A stretch of DNA of 64,000 nt from Porphyromonas gulae DSM 15663 (GTDB lineage: Bacteria > Bacteroidota > Bacteroidia > Bacteroidales > Porphyromonadaceae), in assembly GCF_000378065.1 (NCBI RefSeq), contig NZ_KB899155.1, positions 1 to 64,000 of the forward strand, in the 5' to 3' direction. A program made the position numbers and the translations under genes. Positions 8,074-17,370 of the stretch are shown piece by piece. Below the pieces are notes generated by a model. The model saw nothing but the letters and a program-made list of their open reading frames with translations. It did not search any database and was not told where the DNA came from. The number at the start of each line of letters is the position of its first letter. The first letter of the stretch is position 1.

Positions 8074-9024
8074 TTACCATTTGAGTTTGAGCTTATCAAT
8101 CTTTCGGGCAAGTAGTAGGTCTTCCTGCTCAAGGTAGAAGGAGAGCGTGCGACCTCCGTTTCGTTCATAGAGCGTTACTTCGAGTTGTTTATCTTCCGAT
8201 AGCGCAAACTGTTCTAAGGCAAAGATGCTTCGGTCACTACTCTGTCCTTTCACCCACATTATCTGATGATAGGCACGCAAGGGTTGCAGAACATGCTCTT
8301 GAATCGCGGTACGCTTGGCGACCTTCTTGTCTACGACCTTAAAGGTGATGAAATCCACTGAGTAGTTCATATTGGTATCATTGTCTATGCGTGTGTGAAA
8401 ATAGAGCAGCCCATTGTGCGCATAGAGTCCCCGAAGTAGAAACCTCATTCCGAACTGTCGTATCCCGATATGCTTAATGGTACGCTTGTTACTCTTGTAG
8501 ATACTCTCCATCATCAGTTTTACGAGTATGGGAGATTCGTTGCCCAACTCTTTGAAATAGATGTCTGCGCGATTAGAGGGCAGGCGTCCGTCTGTCGGAG
8601 AGAGGAAGTCTTTCATCTCTACGTTGAGCTTCTCGGGCTCTTCGGCATACTTTACGTTGTATGAGTAAAAAGAACCATCCTCACAGATGACACTCATATT
8701 GGTCTCTGTCTCGAAGTCTCGAACGGCAGCCTTGACACGTAGCACATTCTCGGCATCCTCCGCCTTGCCTGCAATCAGGTTATTGCTTCCCAAGTCCACA
8801 TATCGGATGGCCGAAGGAAAGATAAGGTGCACCGTTTTGTCGAAGGTAACTTCCAAGCCGTAAGGTAGTACGACTCTCCCGTCAGGAATCGCCCTGCTCA
8901 TTCCTTGAAAGAGTTCTCCTGAAGAGGGTAAATGAGCAGGCGTTGTTTCTTTACATTCTGTTTGAGCAAAAGCCGTTAGCCCGAATGAGCAGAGCATCAG
9001 GGCTGATAAAATCCATTTTTTCAT
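8074..9024 (-). CDS. traN: Conjugal transfer protein TraN (DUF4138)
   Basis: A 316-residue periplasmic protein with a cleavable signal peptide (MKKWILSALMLCSFGLTAFA). The body has the family hallmarks YGLEVTFDKTVHLIFPSAIRYVDLGS and AENVLRVKAAVRDFETETN, where the protein resembles VirB9-like secretion components. It is expected to form part of the periplasmic/outer-membrane channel. Spacing to traM is 26 bases and it overlaps the upstream possible start of traO, consistent with one long tra transcript. Confidence 0.88.
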   Translation of the reverse strand: MKKWILSALMLCSFGLTAFAQTECKETTPAHLPSSGELFQGMSRAIPDGRVVLPYGLEVTFDKTVHLIFPSAIRYVDLGSNNLIAGKAEDAENVLRVKAAVRDFETETNMSVICEDGSFYSYNVKYAEEPEKLNVEMKDFLSPTDGRLPSNRADIYFKELGNESPILVKLMMESIYKSNKRTIKHIGIRQFGMRFLLRGLYAHNGLLYFHTRIDNDTNMNYSVDFITFKVVDKKVAKRTAIQEHVLQPLRAYHQIMWVKGQSSDRSIFALEQFALSEDKQLEVTLYERNGGRTLSFYLEQEDLLLARKIDKLKLKW

Positions 9025-9050
9025 TGTCTTTATAATATCTGATTTGGTTG

Positions 9051-10277
9051 TTATTGAGTCGGTAGCAGATAGAGGCGATAGCCCCCTTTAAGCGTCACTT
9101 TAACGGTACGCAGTTTCTTTTGCAAAAGCTGTGAAGCTCCCTGCATCACACCGCGTGCGGCATCGGAGATGATTTGATCCTTAGCGGAAGATGCAAAGGT
9201 GAAGGAGGTACCGACAGTGCCTCCGATGTTCGCCCCCATTTCTTTGAGGGCAGATACATTCTCAGAGCCGGGGATGTAGATGCCCTCTTGTCCGTCTGTG
9301 TCGTAGGCTGAGAGCTTGACGGAGGAGATGTAACCTCCGACCTCAATGCTTTGAACAAGCAGTCGCATACGATTGCCCTCAATTTTAGCTTGAGCCACGA
9401 TACGGCTGTAGCGGGGCAGAGAGAGATTATGGAGCCGAGCTCCCTCCGTCAGACGAAGGACAATAAAATCTCCCTCTTGGAGTGTCGTTGTTCTATCCAC
9501 CACACATCGAAGAGTGTTACGAAGGGGGGCGGGGCGTTGTGCCGAGAGCGAATGAAACCCAAGGTTACGTTCTCTTCCTGCATATTCGGCAATGAAGGCA
9601 GAGTCTGTCATCGGTTGCTCAAGGGAAGAGACCAAATGCTCCCGTTCGGGCATCAACTCCACTTCGGGTAGGGTCGTTGAAGCTGAGGTAACCGAAGTTT
9701 CCTCCTTTGCATTGGTAGCTGAAGGGGAATTACTTGGAGGAGTTGCTTGAGTCATGTACTTGGATGCCATTTGGTAACTTCTTTCCATCAAGGCAAGCTG
9801 TTTCTCCTCTTCATCCTGCTCGCTCTCTTGCACCTCTAATCGAGCTCGGAGTTCTTCTATCTCGGCCTGCATCGCTTCTCGCTCTTCATCTCTTGGGTCA
9901 TAATCATAAAAAGAGGAAAGAAGGCGACTGTTTTCCTCGTAGCGTTCCATCGAAGAGGCAACTTTGGAGACCGAGGAGGTATGTTCGGAGTCGTTCGTCT
10001 CTTCTCCTTGTCGCTCGAAGTAATCGGAGAGTTGGCCCATTTCACTGCGGGAGATCTCCTCTTGTTCCAAATGCTCTCCCATTTCATAGACCTTGAGTTT
10101 ATTCTCGGGGAGCTGCTCCACGGAGGCTTGAGGCAACTCTTTATTCAGCCCCCTTTCTTCCTCTGTTCCGCTCTTTTCAGAGGGACGAAAGATAAACCAC
10201 ATAGAGAGCGTAAAGAGTAAGCCGATACCACTATAGATGAGTATCTTCTTAAGTTGTTCTTTCTGTTTCTTTTCCAT
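9051..10277 (-). CDS. traM: Conjugal transfer protein TraM (VirB10-like role)
   Basis: The 408-residue protein has one N-terminal membrane helix (about 11-28), a long charged, coiled-coil-prone and Ser/Thr-rich linker (about 35-215) and a conserved C-terminal domain (about 245-408) with ERNLGFHSL, CVVDRTTTLQEGD and GANIGGTVGTSF. This architecture is that of TraM of CTnDOT-like elements, which spans the periplasm as VirB10 does. It overlaps the end of traL by 29 bases, so the two are probably translationally coupled. Confidence 0.88.
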   Translation of the reverse strand: MEKKQKEQLKKILIYSGIGLLFTLSMWFIFRPSEKSGTEEERGLNKELPQASVEQLPENKLKVYEMGEHLEQEEISRSEMGQLSDYFERQGEETNDSEHTSSVSKVASSMERYEENSRLLSSFYDYDPRDEEREAMQAEIEELRARLEVQESEQDEEEKQLALMERSYQMASKYMTQATPPSNSPSATNAKEETSVTSASTTLPEVELMPEREHLVSSLEQPMTDSAFIAEYAGRERNLGFHSLSAQRPAPLRNTLRCVVDRTTTLQEGDFIVLRLTEGARLHNLSLPRYSRIVAQAKIEGNRMRLLVQSIEVGGYISSVKLSAYDTDGQEGIYIPGSENVSALKEMGANIGGTVGTSFTFASSAKDQIISDAARGVMQGASQLLQKKLRTVKVTLKGGYRLYLLPTQ

Positions 10278-10545
10278 TGTTACAAGCTAATTGGTACATA
10301 ATCATATCGAGGCGTACGCTATCTCGTGGGATAGGGCTATCGACAACCTCTTCCACGATGATGTTAGCGGACGATTTCTCCGCCTTGGGTAAAAACAGGT
10401 TGGCTATCATGACACAAGAGGTAATGAGGTAGAGCAGACTCAGCGTGTAGACAAAAATCTTTCGTCTGCGAGGGCTCATTCTGTCACATCGCCGGCGCAA
10501 CCAAAGATGGAGACGGAGATAAGCTCGTGTAAATGTCTGTCTCAT
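10249..10545 (-). CDS. traL: Conjugal transfer protein TraL (DUF3989)
   Basis: A small membrane protein of about 98 residues: a basic N-terminus (LRLHLWLRRRCDRMSPRRRK), one membrane helix (IFVYTLSLLYLITSCVMIAN) and a periplasmic tail. The start at 10545 (MRQTF) was preferred to one 45 bases upstream because the longer form would overlap traK and adds residues unlike the family. TraL is an essential small inner-membrane part in CTnDOT-type systems; its exact job is unknown. Confidence 0.8.
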   Translation of the reverse strand: MRQTFTRAYLRLHLWLRRRCDRMSPRRRKIFVYTLSLLYLITSCVMIANLFLPKAEKSSANIIVEEVVDSPIPRDSVRLDMIMYQLACNNGKETERTT

Positions 10546-10549
10546 GGCA

Positions 10550-11173
10550 TCAACGTTTATAGGTTTGTAGATCTCGGTTTTCACGCACAAGAAAATGCTC
10601 CATTAAGAAGCCCTGTGGATTGTTATCCGATCGGACGGAGTTCTGAAGCGTGCAAGTTGTAATGAGACTACGCTCCGTAACGTTACTCTGACGCAGGATG
10701 AACTGTCGAGCGTAGGTCGTTACCTCATAGGGGTAGCTCTCAAAGTTGCAATGTATCGAGTCGATCTCTATCCGCTGATTGACATTTCCCGAGATGGCTC
10801 GGTTGTAGTAGCCCTTTTCTGCCAAGTCTTTGTAATAGTTGAATGCGGACTTGTCACAGAGCAGAAAGGCTCGCTCCATATTCCCTTCGATAGCTGCCTT
10901 GTCGGGTGCAATCGTAAAGAAGAGCTCATGAAAGCGTCTGACATGCTCACGTGCCTCAATGGGGCGATTCATTGCGGCATCCTGACTGAGTGCCAGGATG
11001 AGCGACTTGCCTTCATCCAAAACATAGATCTTCTCCCTCTGTTGAGAGGCAAAAGAGTAGGAGGCATGGAGCGCATAACCGCAGACTGCTACGCAGAGCA
11101 GTACAAAAAGCAGGGCATAAAGCCGTATCTGCTTGAATGAGGTTTCGATATTGGTGAGTGATTTGAATTCCAT
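10550..11173 (-). CDS. traK: Conjugal transfer protein TraK (VirB8-like)
   Basis: A 207-residue protein with an N-terminal membrane helix (about 18-36) and a periplasmic domain carrying the family signature REKIYVLDEGKSLILAL, HVRRFHELFFTIAPD and NMERAFLLCD...YYKDLAEKGYYN. TraK is regarded as the VirB8-like inner-membrane component of Bacteroidetes conjugation machines. It lies five bases upstream of traL and 24 downstream of traJ. Confidence 0.9.
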   Translation of the reverse strand: MEFKSLTNIETSFKQIRLYALLFVLLCVAVCGYALHASYSFASQQREKIYVLDEGKSLILALSQDAAMNRPIEAREHVRRFHELFFTIAPDKAAIEGNMERAFLLCDKSAFNYYKDLAEKGYYNRAISGNVNQRIEIDSIHCNFESYPYEVTTYARQFILRQSNVTERSLITTCTLQNSVRSDNNPQGFLMEHFLVRENRDLQTYKR

Positions 11174-11197
11174 AAAAATGCTGTTTGTTCTTCTTTA

Positions 11198-12241
11198 TTA
11201 GTTTCCTTTTCCTCTCAGTAGAGCTCCTTTGATACGACCTCCGATGTTACCGATAGAAGCACCTGCCCCTGCAGCAGCGGCTTTTCCTCCGAGATAAGCT
11301 CCCTGAGCTCCTCGTTGAGCCGTCTGATTCACATTACGTCCATAAGAACCGATACCTCCTCCTGCTTCGATAATCCATCCCGAAACGGTCGGAACAGAGA
11401 AGTAGCCAATGATACCGATAAGGAAAAAGACCATATAGTACCAACTGCCCACTTCAGGGATGTAGTTGGGGTCACTTAACAGGGCGATGTCTTTCTGAAT
11501 CATCAAGATTTGAATCTTTGTCAGAAGGGCTGTCAAGATGGAGCTGACAGGTAGCCAGAGATAGACTGAGATGTAGCGTGAAAACCATGCAGTCAGTGAC
11601 CCCGAAAGACCATCCCACACGGCAATGCCGAAAACAACCGGACCGAGGATGGAGAGAACAATCAAGATGAAAGTGCGGAGTGTGTCGATGACAAGACCGG
11701 CAGCATGAAAGATAAGCTCCAAAAGGTCTTGCACCTTTTTCATGAACCATCGCTTGGTTTGGTAGGCAGCACGTTCTGCATACATTCCTGCAATAGTTAC
11801 GGCATCTTCGGGGCCGATAATCCCCATCTCTTCTATCTTTTGGTCGAACTTCTCATTCGAGACGAGATAAGCGGTTTCGGGATTACGCAGGTAGGCCTCC
11901 TCCTGCAGTTTGTTACGTTCTGCAGTCAGTTTGTCAAGTGTTCCCTCCTGCTTGTGTACCATCTGTTCTGTGCCTTTCACCACGGGAGAGAGAACTGCAT
12001 TCATCGTACCAAGTACCACCGTAGGGAAAAACATGATACAGAAGCCCAAAACAAAGGGGCGAAGCAAAGGATAGACATCTATCGGCTCGGCTCTTGCCAG
12101 TGACGACCAAACACGTATGGCAATGTAAAACAGGGCACCCAAGCCGGCTATCCCCTTGGCAATACCTGTCATCTCCGAGGCCAAGGGCATCATCTCCTGA
12201 TAGGTGGAGCGAAGCAGTTCGTGTAAACTTGAAAAATCCAT
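11198..12241 (-). CDS. traJ: Conjugal transfer protein TraJ (VirB6-like membrane protein)
   Basis: A 347-residue polytopic membrane protein with about five to seven hydrophobic segments (for example around residues 26-45, 65-85, 180-215 and 270-295) and a Gly/Ala-rich tail (GGKAAAAGAGASIGNIGG). Family motifs include GIAKGIAGLGALFYI and DVYPLLRPFVLGFCIMFFP. TraJ of CTnDOT-type elements is the VirB6-like inner-membrane component. The start is three bases after the traI stop, indicating coupled expression. Confidence 0.88.
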   Translation of the reverse strand: MDFSSLHELLRSTYQEMMPLASEMTGIAKGIAGLGALFYIAIRVWSSLARAEPIDVYPLLRPFVLGFCIMFFPTVVLGTMNAVLSPVVKGTEQMVHKQEGTLDKLTAERNKLQEEAYLRNPETAYLVSNEKFDQKIEEMGIIGPEDAVTIAGMYAERAAYQTKRWFMKKVQDLLELIFHAAGLVIDTLRTFILIVLSILGPVVFGIAVWDGLSGSLTAWFSRYISVYLWLPVSSILTALLTKIQILMIQKDIALLSDPNYIPEVGSWYYMVFFLIGIIGYFSVPTVSGWIIEAGGGIGSYGRNVNQTAQRGAQGAYLGGKAAAAGAGASIGNIGGRIKGALLRGKGN

Positions 12242-12244
12242 GGC

Positions 12245-12874
12245 TTACCAGTAACGTATGTCTGAAGTACCATATAGGGAGCGTACCTGCTCGAGCTCAC
12301 CCTTTTGTCGTGCCCTCACATAGCTCACGGAGATATTCTTTCGAGTGTAGTACGATACCAAAGAGCGATACTCTCGAACGGTGTTATAGATGCGGTCTAT
12401 CATTTGCATCCGCTCGCTGTCATTCATAGAGAAGACATTGCTCTTAGCAACGGATTTCAACTCCTTCAGACTCTCTCCGCTCAGTTCCAAAAGTTTGCTG
12501 TAGCCTGAAGCCATGGCAGCCAGCTCAGTAGGACGGAAATTCGTATCACTGAGCATCTTTTTATAGGAGGAGACATAAATCTCTGAAATATCACCCACCA
12601 TCAGGATGGTCTCCTTCACTTTGTAGGCATCGCCGATGAGGTTATTCACCTTTTTGAGAGCATCGTAATATTTCTTGGTGTCATTGTAGAGTTTCTCCAC
12701 CTCCTTGAAACCGTTCAAGGTGTTCTTGACCGTCTTGGAGGCTGTGGCAATCTCTTTGACCGTATTGGCAATATTTCCCGCAAAGTTCATAGGGTCACTT
12801 ACGACCCACTGAGCGTGGGCTTTAGAAATGAACAGGCTCAATCCAAGGAGAGCCATAAGGATGTACTTTTTCAT
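12245..12874 (-). CDS. traI: Conjugal transfer protein TraI (DUF4141)
   Basis: A 209-residue exported helical protein with signal peptide MKKYILMALLGLSLFISKAHA followed by QWVVSDPMNFAGNI, the hallmark of DUF4141. The long amphipathic helices (TVKNTLNGFKEVEKLYNDTKKYYDAL and similar) fit a VirB5-like periplasmic protein, although that equivalence is inferred. It is 22 bases downstream of traG and three upstream of traJ. Confidence 0.85.
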   Translation of the reverse strand: MKKYILMALLGLSLFISKAHAQWVVSDPMNFAGNIANTVKEIATASKTVKNTLNGFKEVEKLYNDTKKYYDALKKVNNLIGDAYKVKETILMVGDISEIYVSSYKKMLSDTNFRPTELAAMASGYSKLLELSGESLKELKSVAKSNVFSMNDSERMQMIDRIYNTVREYRSLVSYYTRKNISVSYVRARQKGELEQVRSLYGTSDIRYW

Positions 12875-12896
12875 AGGTTACTGTTGTTTAAGGGTT

Positions 12897-15401
12897 TTAC
12901 TTCTGTCGTTTCTCCATGACCAAACGACGGATAGCCATTTCGATGTCTCCTCCTAATTCTTCCGAGAGGCGCATCACTTCGAGCTTTTCGGTCTCTTCTG
13001 TCGTGTAGGTGAGGTACTCTTCAAGCGATACCTCTGTCGCATAAACCGCACTCTGCATACCACCCAAGCCTATCCAAACTTCCTTGTAAAGACGGTTGGG
13101 ATCGTTGTTCTGATTGATGGAGAGGATTTGGCTCTTCTCCTTTTCAGAAAGCCCTAACATAGCCTGTATGCCGTCGAACTTGGTCATATACTTGCGCTGG
13201 TCGAGCAGGATCTTGCAGTCGGAGTTGTTGATGATGCTCTCCTTGACGATGGGCGACTGAATGATGTCGTCCACCTCCTGTGTGACGACAATTGCTTCTC
13301 CAAAAAACTTTCTGACGGTCTTGTACAAATACTTGATGTAGTCCGCCATATTGGCTGAAGCAATGGCCTTCCATGCTTCCTCGATGAGTATCATCTTACG
13401 AATACCTTTGAGGCGACGCATCTTATTGATGAAGGCTTCCATGATGATAATGGTCACCACGGGGAAGAGGTCTTTATTATCCTTCACAGCATCAATCTCA
13501 AAGACGATGAAGCGTTTGCTGAGCAGGTCGATGTTCTTATCCGAGTTCAGCAAAAAGTCGTAGCGACCGCCTCGATAATACTGCTTGAGGGTCGTTAAGA
13601 GGTTGTTGATGTTGAAGTCGGAGAGGGTAACCTCAATCTCTCGCTTACCCATATCCTCTCGGTACACGTCACGCAGATACTCGTAGAAGGTATTGAAGCA
13701 GGGTGTGATGCTTCTATCCGAACGAATGAGTTCGATATAGGCATTGACAGCCGAACCAAGCTCTCCCGCTTCCGTCTTAGTAATCTGTTCCTCCGCACTC
13801 TTCCAAAGGGTCAAAAGCAAGGTGCAGATACTCTCTCGTTTCTCTACATCAAAGAGGTAATCATCCGTATAGAAGGGGTTGAAAGAGATGGGGTTTTCGT
13901 CTGTGTAAGTGAAGTAGACCCCATCTTCGCCCTTGGTCTTGCCGTGAATCAGCTCGCACAAGCCTTGATAGGAGTTACCCGTATCGACAAGCAGGACGTG
14001 TGCTCCCTGCTCGTAGTACTGGCGTACCATGTGATTGGTAAAGAAACTTTTGCCACTCCCCGACGGACCAAGAATGAACTTATTGCGGTTGGTGATGATA
14101 CCTTTTTTCATCGGCAGGTCAGAGATGTCCAAGTGTATGGGTTTACCCGACAGGCGGTCTGCCATCTTGATACCAAAGGGAGAAAGTGAGTCCTTGTAGT
14201 TTGTCTCGGCTGTGAAGAAGCAGAGCGCAGGCTCGATGAAAGTATAGAAACTCTCTTCCGAGGGGAAGTCGGCAGCATTGCCGGGGATGCCTGCCCAATA
14301 GAGTGTAGCCACATCAATGGTGTTGTGGCGGGGCTTGCACTCCATCAGAGCCAAGGCACTCCCCACATCGTTCTTGATTTGGCGGAGCTCTTCGTTGTCA
14401 CTGCTCCATGCCAGCACATTGAAGTGGGCACGGATAGAGGTCAAGCCTTGAGAGTGGGCGACATTGAGGTACTCTTGTATCCACTCCTCGTTGATTTGAT
14501 TGCTACGGCTGTAGCGTGCCAAGGAGTGCATATTCCTTGCCTGCTTCTCGAAGCGCTGCAGGTTGGCATCGCTATCCTCAATGAAGAGGTATTGGTTGTA
14601 GATGTGATTACATGGAAGCATCAGCCCTACGGGCGAAGCAAAGGAGAGGCGGCAGTCACTGCGGTCGGTGGATAGTCGTTCGTAACGGCTATCCGTGCTG
14701 ACAGTCGTTGGCAGGTCGTCCGTGTCGCTGAGAGTGTGCAAGCAAAGCCTATTGTCGCCCACACGTACAAGGTCGGCACCCAATCGGATGTCCTCCAACG
14801 AAGCATGATGCTCATCGGAAAGGGAGAAATAACGGTCAAGTAAACCGCTTTTCTCCTTTGTCCCCACAAGCTCCTCTTCCGTCATACGCCCTAATCGAAT
14901 GAGCATAGTGTCGTTGATGATGCGCTCAAACTGATCGACGGCTTCCATAAACTTGATGACAGAGTCTTTATCCTCAATCTCTTTTGGGATAAGATGCCCA
15001 CGGCAGAGGGCAGAGAAGTTACTCTGCTGTGCCATACGCTTCCTGTTGCTTTTGGTAAGGAAGAGATAGACCGAGTGGTGCAGATAAGGACGCTCATTAA
15101 AGTGTCGCTCCGAAGAGCGAGCAAGGAAGCTCAACCCACTCTCTGCGAGCTTAGCTTGGTATTCTTCCGTGATGAACCAATCCTGCTTATGCACGATGCT
15201 GTAGTTGGGCAGCACCTTGATTGCCTTATGCCAAGCCGAGTGCATCGCTTCATATTCGGCCGAAGTCACCGTGAAGAGTTCGGGCAGTTCCACCCGAAAA
15301 GCCACCGTGATGTCGGCTTCCTTGCTGATGATACATCCCTGTTCAATAGCGAGCAGGGGGAACTTTGCCTCCAGAGTGCTCATCTTACTGCTGTTTCTCA
15401 T
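12897..15401 (-). CDS. traG: TraG conjugation ATPase (VirB4-like)
   Basis: The 834-residue ATPase powers pilus/channel assembly. The N-terminal third is the TraG N-domain (KFPLLAIEQGCIISKEADITVAFRVELPE pattern); the ATPase part has Walker A GPSGSGKSFFTN around residues 445-456, followed by VLLVDTGNSYQGLCELIHG, and Walker B plus LIEEAWKA and VVTQEVDDI near residues 680-715. Length and order match TraG of CTnDOT-type elements. It overlaps traF by four bases. It should not be confused with the TraG-named coupling proteins of plasmids; here that role belongs to mobC. Confidence 0.95.
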   Translation of the reverse strand: MRNSSKMSTLEAKFPLLAIEQGCIISKEADITVAFRVELPELFTVTSAEYEAMHSAWHKAIKVLPNYSIVHKQDWFITEEYQAKLAESGLSFLARSSERHFNERPYLHHSVYLFLTKSNRKRMAQQSNFSALCRGHLIPKEIEDKDSVIKFMEAVDQFERIINDTMLIRLGRMTEEELVGTKEKSGLLDRYFSLSDEHHASLEDIRLGADLVRVGDNRLCLHTLSDTDDLPTTVSTDSRYERLSTDRSDCRLSFASPVGLMLPCNHIYNQYLFIEDSDANLQRFEKQARNMHSLARYSRSNQINEEWIQEYLNVAHSQGLTSIRAHFNVLAWSSDNEELRQIKNDVGSALALMECKPRHNTIDVATLYWAGIPGNAADFPSEESFYTFIEPALCFFTAETNYKDSLSPFGIKMADRLSGKPIHLDISDLPMKKGIITNRNKFILGPSGSGKSFFTNHMVRQYYEQGAHVLLVDTGNSYQGLCELIHGKTKGEDGVYFTYTDENPISFNPFYTDDYLFDVEKRESICTLLLTLWKSAEEQITKTEAGELGSAVNAYIELIRSDRSITPCFNTFYEYLRDVYREDMGKREIEVTLSDFNINNLLTTLKQYYRGGRYDFLLNSDKNIDLLSKRFIVFEIDAVKDNKDLFPVVTIIIMEAFINKMRRLKGIRKMILIEEAWKAIASANMADYIKYLYKTVRKFFGEAIVVTQEVDDIIQSPIVKESIINNSDCKILLDQRKYMTKFDGIQAMLGLSEKEKSQILSINQNNDPNRLYKEVWIGLGGMQSAVYATEVSLEEYLTYTTEETEKLEVMRLSEELGGDIEMAIRRLVMEKRQK

Positions 15402-15730
15402 CTTGTTGCCTGTGATTTGAGGTTACGAAAGAGGTGGTAAACGGTACGCCGGTTCAAAAGGTAACGAGGGTGGGAGCGTACCGCTCCGATTTTCATCAGC
15501 CCATGCTCGCCATACTTGCGGTTCATAGCGAATGTTTGCCACACCACCAGCGTGGCACCCAATACGCCTATGCCAAGGCAAACGAGCTGACTAATGCCCA
15601 AGAGGTACAGTATGACCACCATGATGAAAGTCCCCAGAAGCCCTCCTGCAAATAGGAAGAGATACTGAGCTTTCAAGCCCTTGAACTCCACTGTGTGTCC
15701 TACACCTTTATTGATTTCCCAAGATCCCAT
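15398..15730 (-). CDS. traF: Conjugal transfer protein TraF (DUF4133, VirB3-like)
   Basis: A 110-residue inner-membrane protein with two adjacent helices (about 26-45 and 50-68), flanked by conserved INKGVGHTVEFKGLKAQYLF and KYGEHGLMKIGAVRSHPRYL. This is DUF4133, the TraF family, probably the VirB3 counterpart working with TraG. The stop of traE and start of traF share one base, and its end overlaps traG, so these three are translationally linked. Confidence 0.88.
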   Translation of the reverse strand: MGSWEINKGVGHTVEFKGLKAQYLFLFAGGLLGTFIMVVILYLLGISQLVCLGIGVLGATLVVWQTFAMNRKYGEHGLMKIGAVRSHPRYLLNRRTVYHLFRNLKSQATR

Positions 15731-16032
15731 TAGAGGAAGAAACTTCTAAGGATGGTGGCAGCTACGATAAGGAAGATACATGCCCCAAACCAAGAGGCGG
15801 CCGTCTTACTTGTGTCAGGGTCTCCCGAGCTGAACTTATTGTATACCTTGATTCCCCCAATCAAGCCGACTACAGCACCAACGGCATAAATCAATTTGGT
15901 ACCGGGATCGAAATAGCTTGTCACCATTTTAGTGGCTTCGTTGATACCGGCCATACCGTTCCCCTGTGCATAAGCTCCTGCAGTTGCAGTGGCGATGAGG
16001 AGCAACATCAATGCGATTTTCTTTCTGTTCAT
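15730..16032 (-). CDS. traE: Conjugal transfer protein TraE (DUF4134, VirB2-like)
   Basis: A 100-residue protein with signal peptide (MNRKKIALMLLLIATATAGAYA), then GINEATKMVTSYFDPGTKLIYAVGAVVGLIGGIKVYNKF and a second hydrophobic helix at the C-terminus. The two-helix, small, exported form and family DUF4134 suggest the pilin or channel subunit of the transfer machine (VirB2-like), which is inference. About 150 bases without a recognised gene separate it from the upstream traD. Confidence 0.85.
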   Translation of the reverse strand: MNRKKIALMLLLIATATAGAYAQGNGMAGINEATKMVTSYFDPGTKLIYAVGAVVGLIGGIKVYNKFSSGDPDTSKTAASWFGACIFLIVAATILRSFFL

Positions 16033-16180
16033 GTTATTGGATTTATTGTTATTGATTATGAATAGGTTATTCTCTGTTGTGTGGGGAGGTCTGGATGGGG
16101 AGCACCTCTCCAGCTCGTTTTCATGGTACTACTTGCGTGTAGCCTTCATGTGCTACCCCATCCATTACTCCGCTTGTGTT

Positions 16181-16903
16181 TTAGAGGTAATAGTCTAAGG
16201 TTCTTTCATTGCTTCCTTGAGGTTCTTGTCTTGGGGAATGTTCAGCTTTTTCCATATCGCTTTGTATTTGAGCTTCCTCTGCACGACGCATGGCTTCCAA
16301 GAACTTGGTATGCTTCGATTCTTGTGCCTTGAGGTTTTCTTTGTACTTCTCAATCAAGTCAGTACCTTGCACTTTACTGAGGGTTGCCTGAACTTCTGCG
16401 TCATCCTCTTCATCTAGGGTATCGTCATGTTTGCTCCAGCGTCCCATGCGCACAAGGTCACGAGCAAGAATTGCCGATGGAGAAACCTCCGGAGTCGGAT
16501 CGGGAGTGAGTAACAGTTCCTCTCTCAAGACCTCATCCTCATCGACGGTTTCCATGGTATAAGCGACATGGAGTTCGTTCTCTTCCTCACTAATCGTGGG
16601 CACTTCTTCAGTTTTCTCTTGCTGCTCCGACACCTCGGACTCCGCAAAGTTATTGGCATTTTCAAGTGCTTTTTCGGAGGAGGAAGTCTTGGGAACTTTA
16701 GGGAAATCTGAGGGACTAAGCCCCTTGCTTTTCCCCACCAGAACGTGAAGTTTCTCCTCCCTGTTCTGCTCCTGCTTAGAAGTTGCGTGCCCTTGCTCCT
16801 GCTTACCCATTCGAGAGAATTTGGAGCAGTAAGTATAGAGAATGAGGAGTAGCACCCAAATGATAACCAAGAGAAGCAGGACATTCAATAGTATCGTTTG
16901 CAT
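16181..16903 (-). CDS. Conjugal transfer protein in the TraC/TraD position
   Basis: A 240-residue protein with one N-terminal membrane helix (about 3-24, LLLLVIIWVLLLILY), followed by an acidic, low-complexity middle (about 85-135) and a conserved helical C-terminal section (SAILARDLVRMGRWSKH, LIEKYKENLKAQESKHTKFLEAMRRAEEAQ). Its place between traB and traE is that of TraC/TraD of CTnDOT-like elements, and a TraD-type assignment is likeliest. The role in transfer is not established. It starts two bases after the end of traB. Confidence 0.65.
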   Translation of the reverse strand: MQTILLNVLLLLVIIWVLLLILYTYCSKFSRMGKQEQGHATSKQEQNREEKLHVLVGKSKGLSPSDFPKVPKTSSSEKALENANNFAESEVSEQQEKTEEVPTISEEENELHVAYTMETVDEDEVLREELLLTPDPTPEVSPSAILARDLVRMGRWSKHDDTLDEEDDAEVQATLSKVQGTDLIEKYKENLKAQESKHTKFLEAMRRAEEAQIQSDMEKAEHSPRQEPQGSNERTLDYYL

Positions 16904-16905
16904 CG

Positions 16906-17367
16906 TTACAAGTCTAAATTGATGGTTGGATTACGTTTGTACTGTGCCGCTGTTTTATTAAGCATCGCCTGATGCTCTTTGAGATGCTCCAAGAGGATGT
17001 TCTCTATATAGGCCGTAAGTGTCGCTTTGGAGCGGACATCACGAAGAATATCTCGGAGTGTTTGCAGAATCTCCCCATGGATGGTGAAGCCAGATTTCCC
17101 GATACCATCACGAGAGGGAGCGAAGAAGCGTTTTTGGTACTCTTGAAAAGAGCATCCGCTCTCCTTGTTACTCTTAGATCTTGTCATCGTAGGTATAGCA
17201 TCCTCCGATGTCTCCTCTGTCGGTATCGGAGCCTCTTGTGGCTCTAACTCCACGGGTTGGTCGAAAAAGGGGGACTCCTCTGCACTACGCTTCGTAACCC
17301 CGATATCGCCCATCTCTTGAAGTTTGGCACTCAATATCTTTTGTCGTTTTTCTTGGATGGAAGGCAT
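16906..17367 (-). CDS. traB: Conjugal transfer protein TraB (DUF3408)
   Basis: A 153-residue basic protein. The N-terminal half is polar and probably disordered; the C-terminal half (about 75-153) with YQKRFFAPSRDGIGKSGFTIH, ETLRDILRDV-like helix and TLTAYIENILLEHLKEH matches DUF3408, a ribbon-helix-helix-like family. Next to a ParA-type ATPase (traA) three bases upstream, it may act as the partner DNA-binding protein, a plausible inference. Confidence 0.8.
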   Translation of the reverse strand: MPSIQEKRQKILSAKLQEMGDIGVTKRSAEESPFFDQPVELEPQEAPIPTEETSEDAIPTMTRSKSNKESGCSFQEYQKRFFAPSRDGIGKSGFTIHGEILQTLRDILRDVRSKATLTAYIENILLEHLKEHQAMLNKTAAQYKRNPTINLDL

Positions 17368-17370
17368 GAT

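Noticed and set aside
16033..16180. A small gene between traE and the traD-position gene
   Set aside because: Frames here lie on the opposite strand to the operon and are short and hydrophobic without family support.
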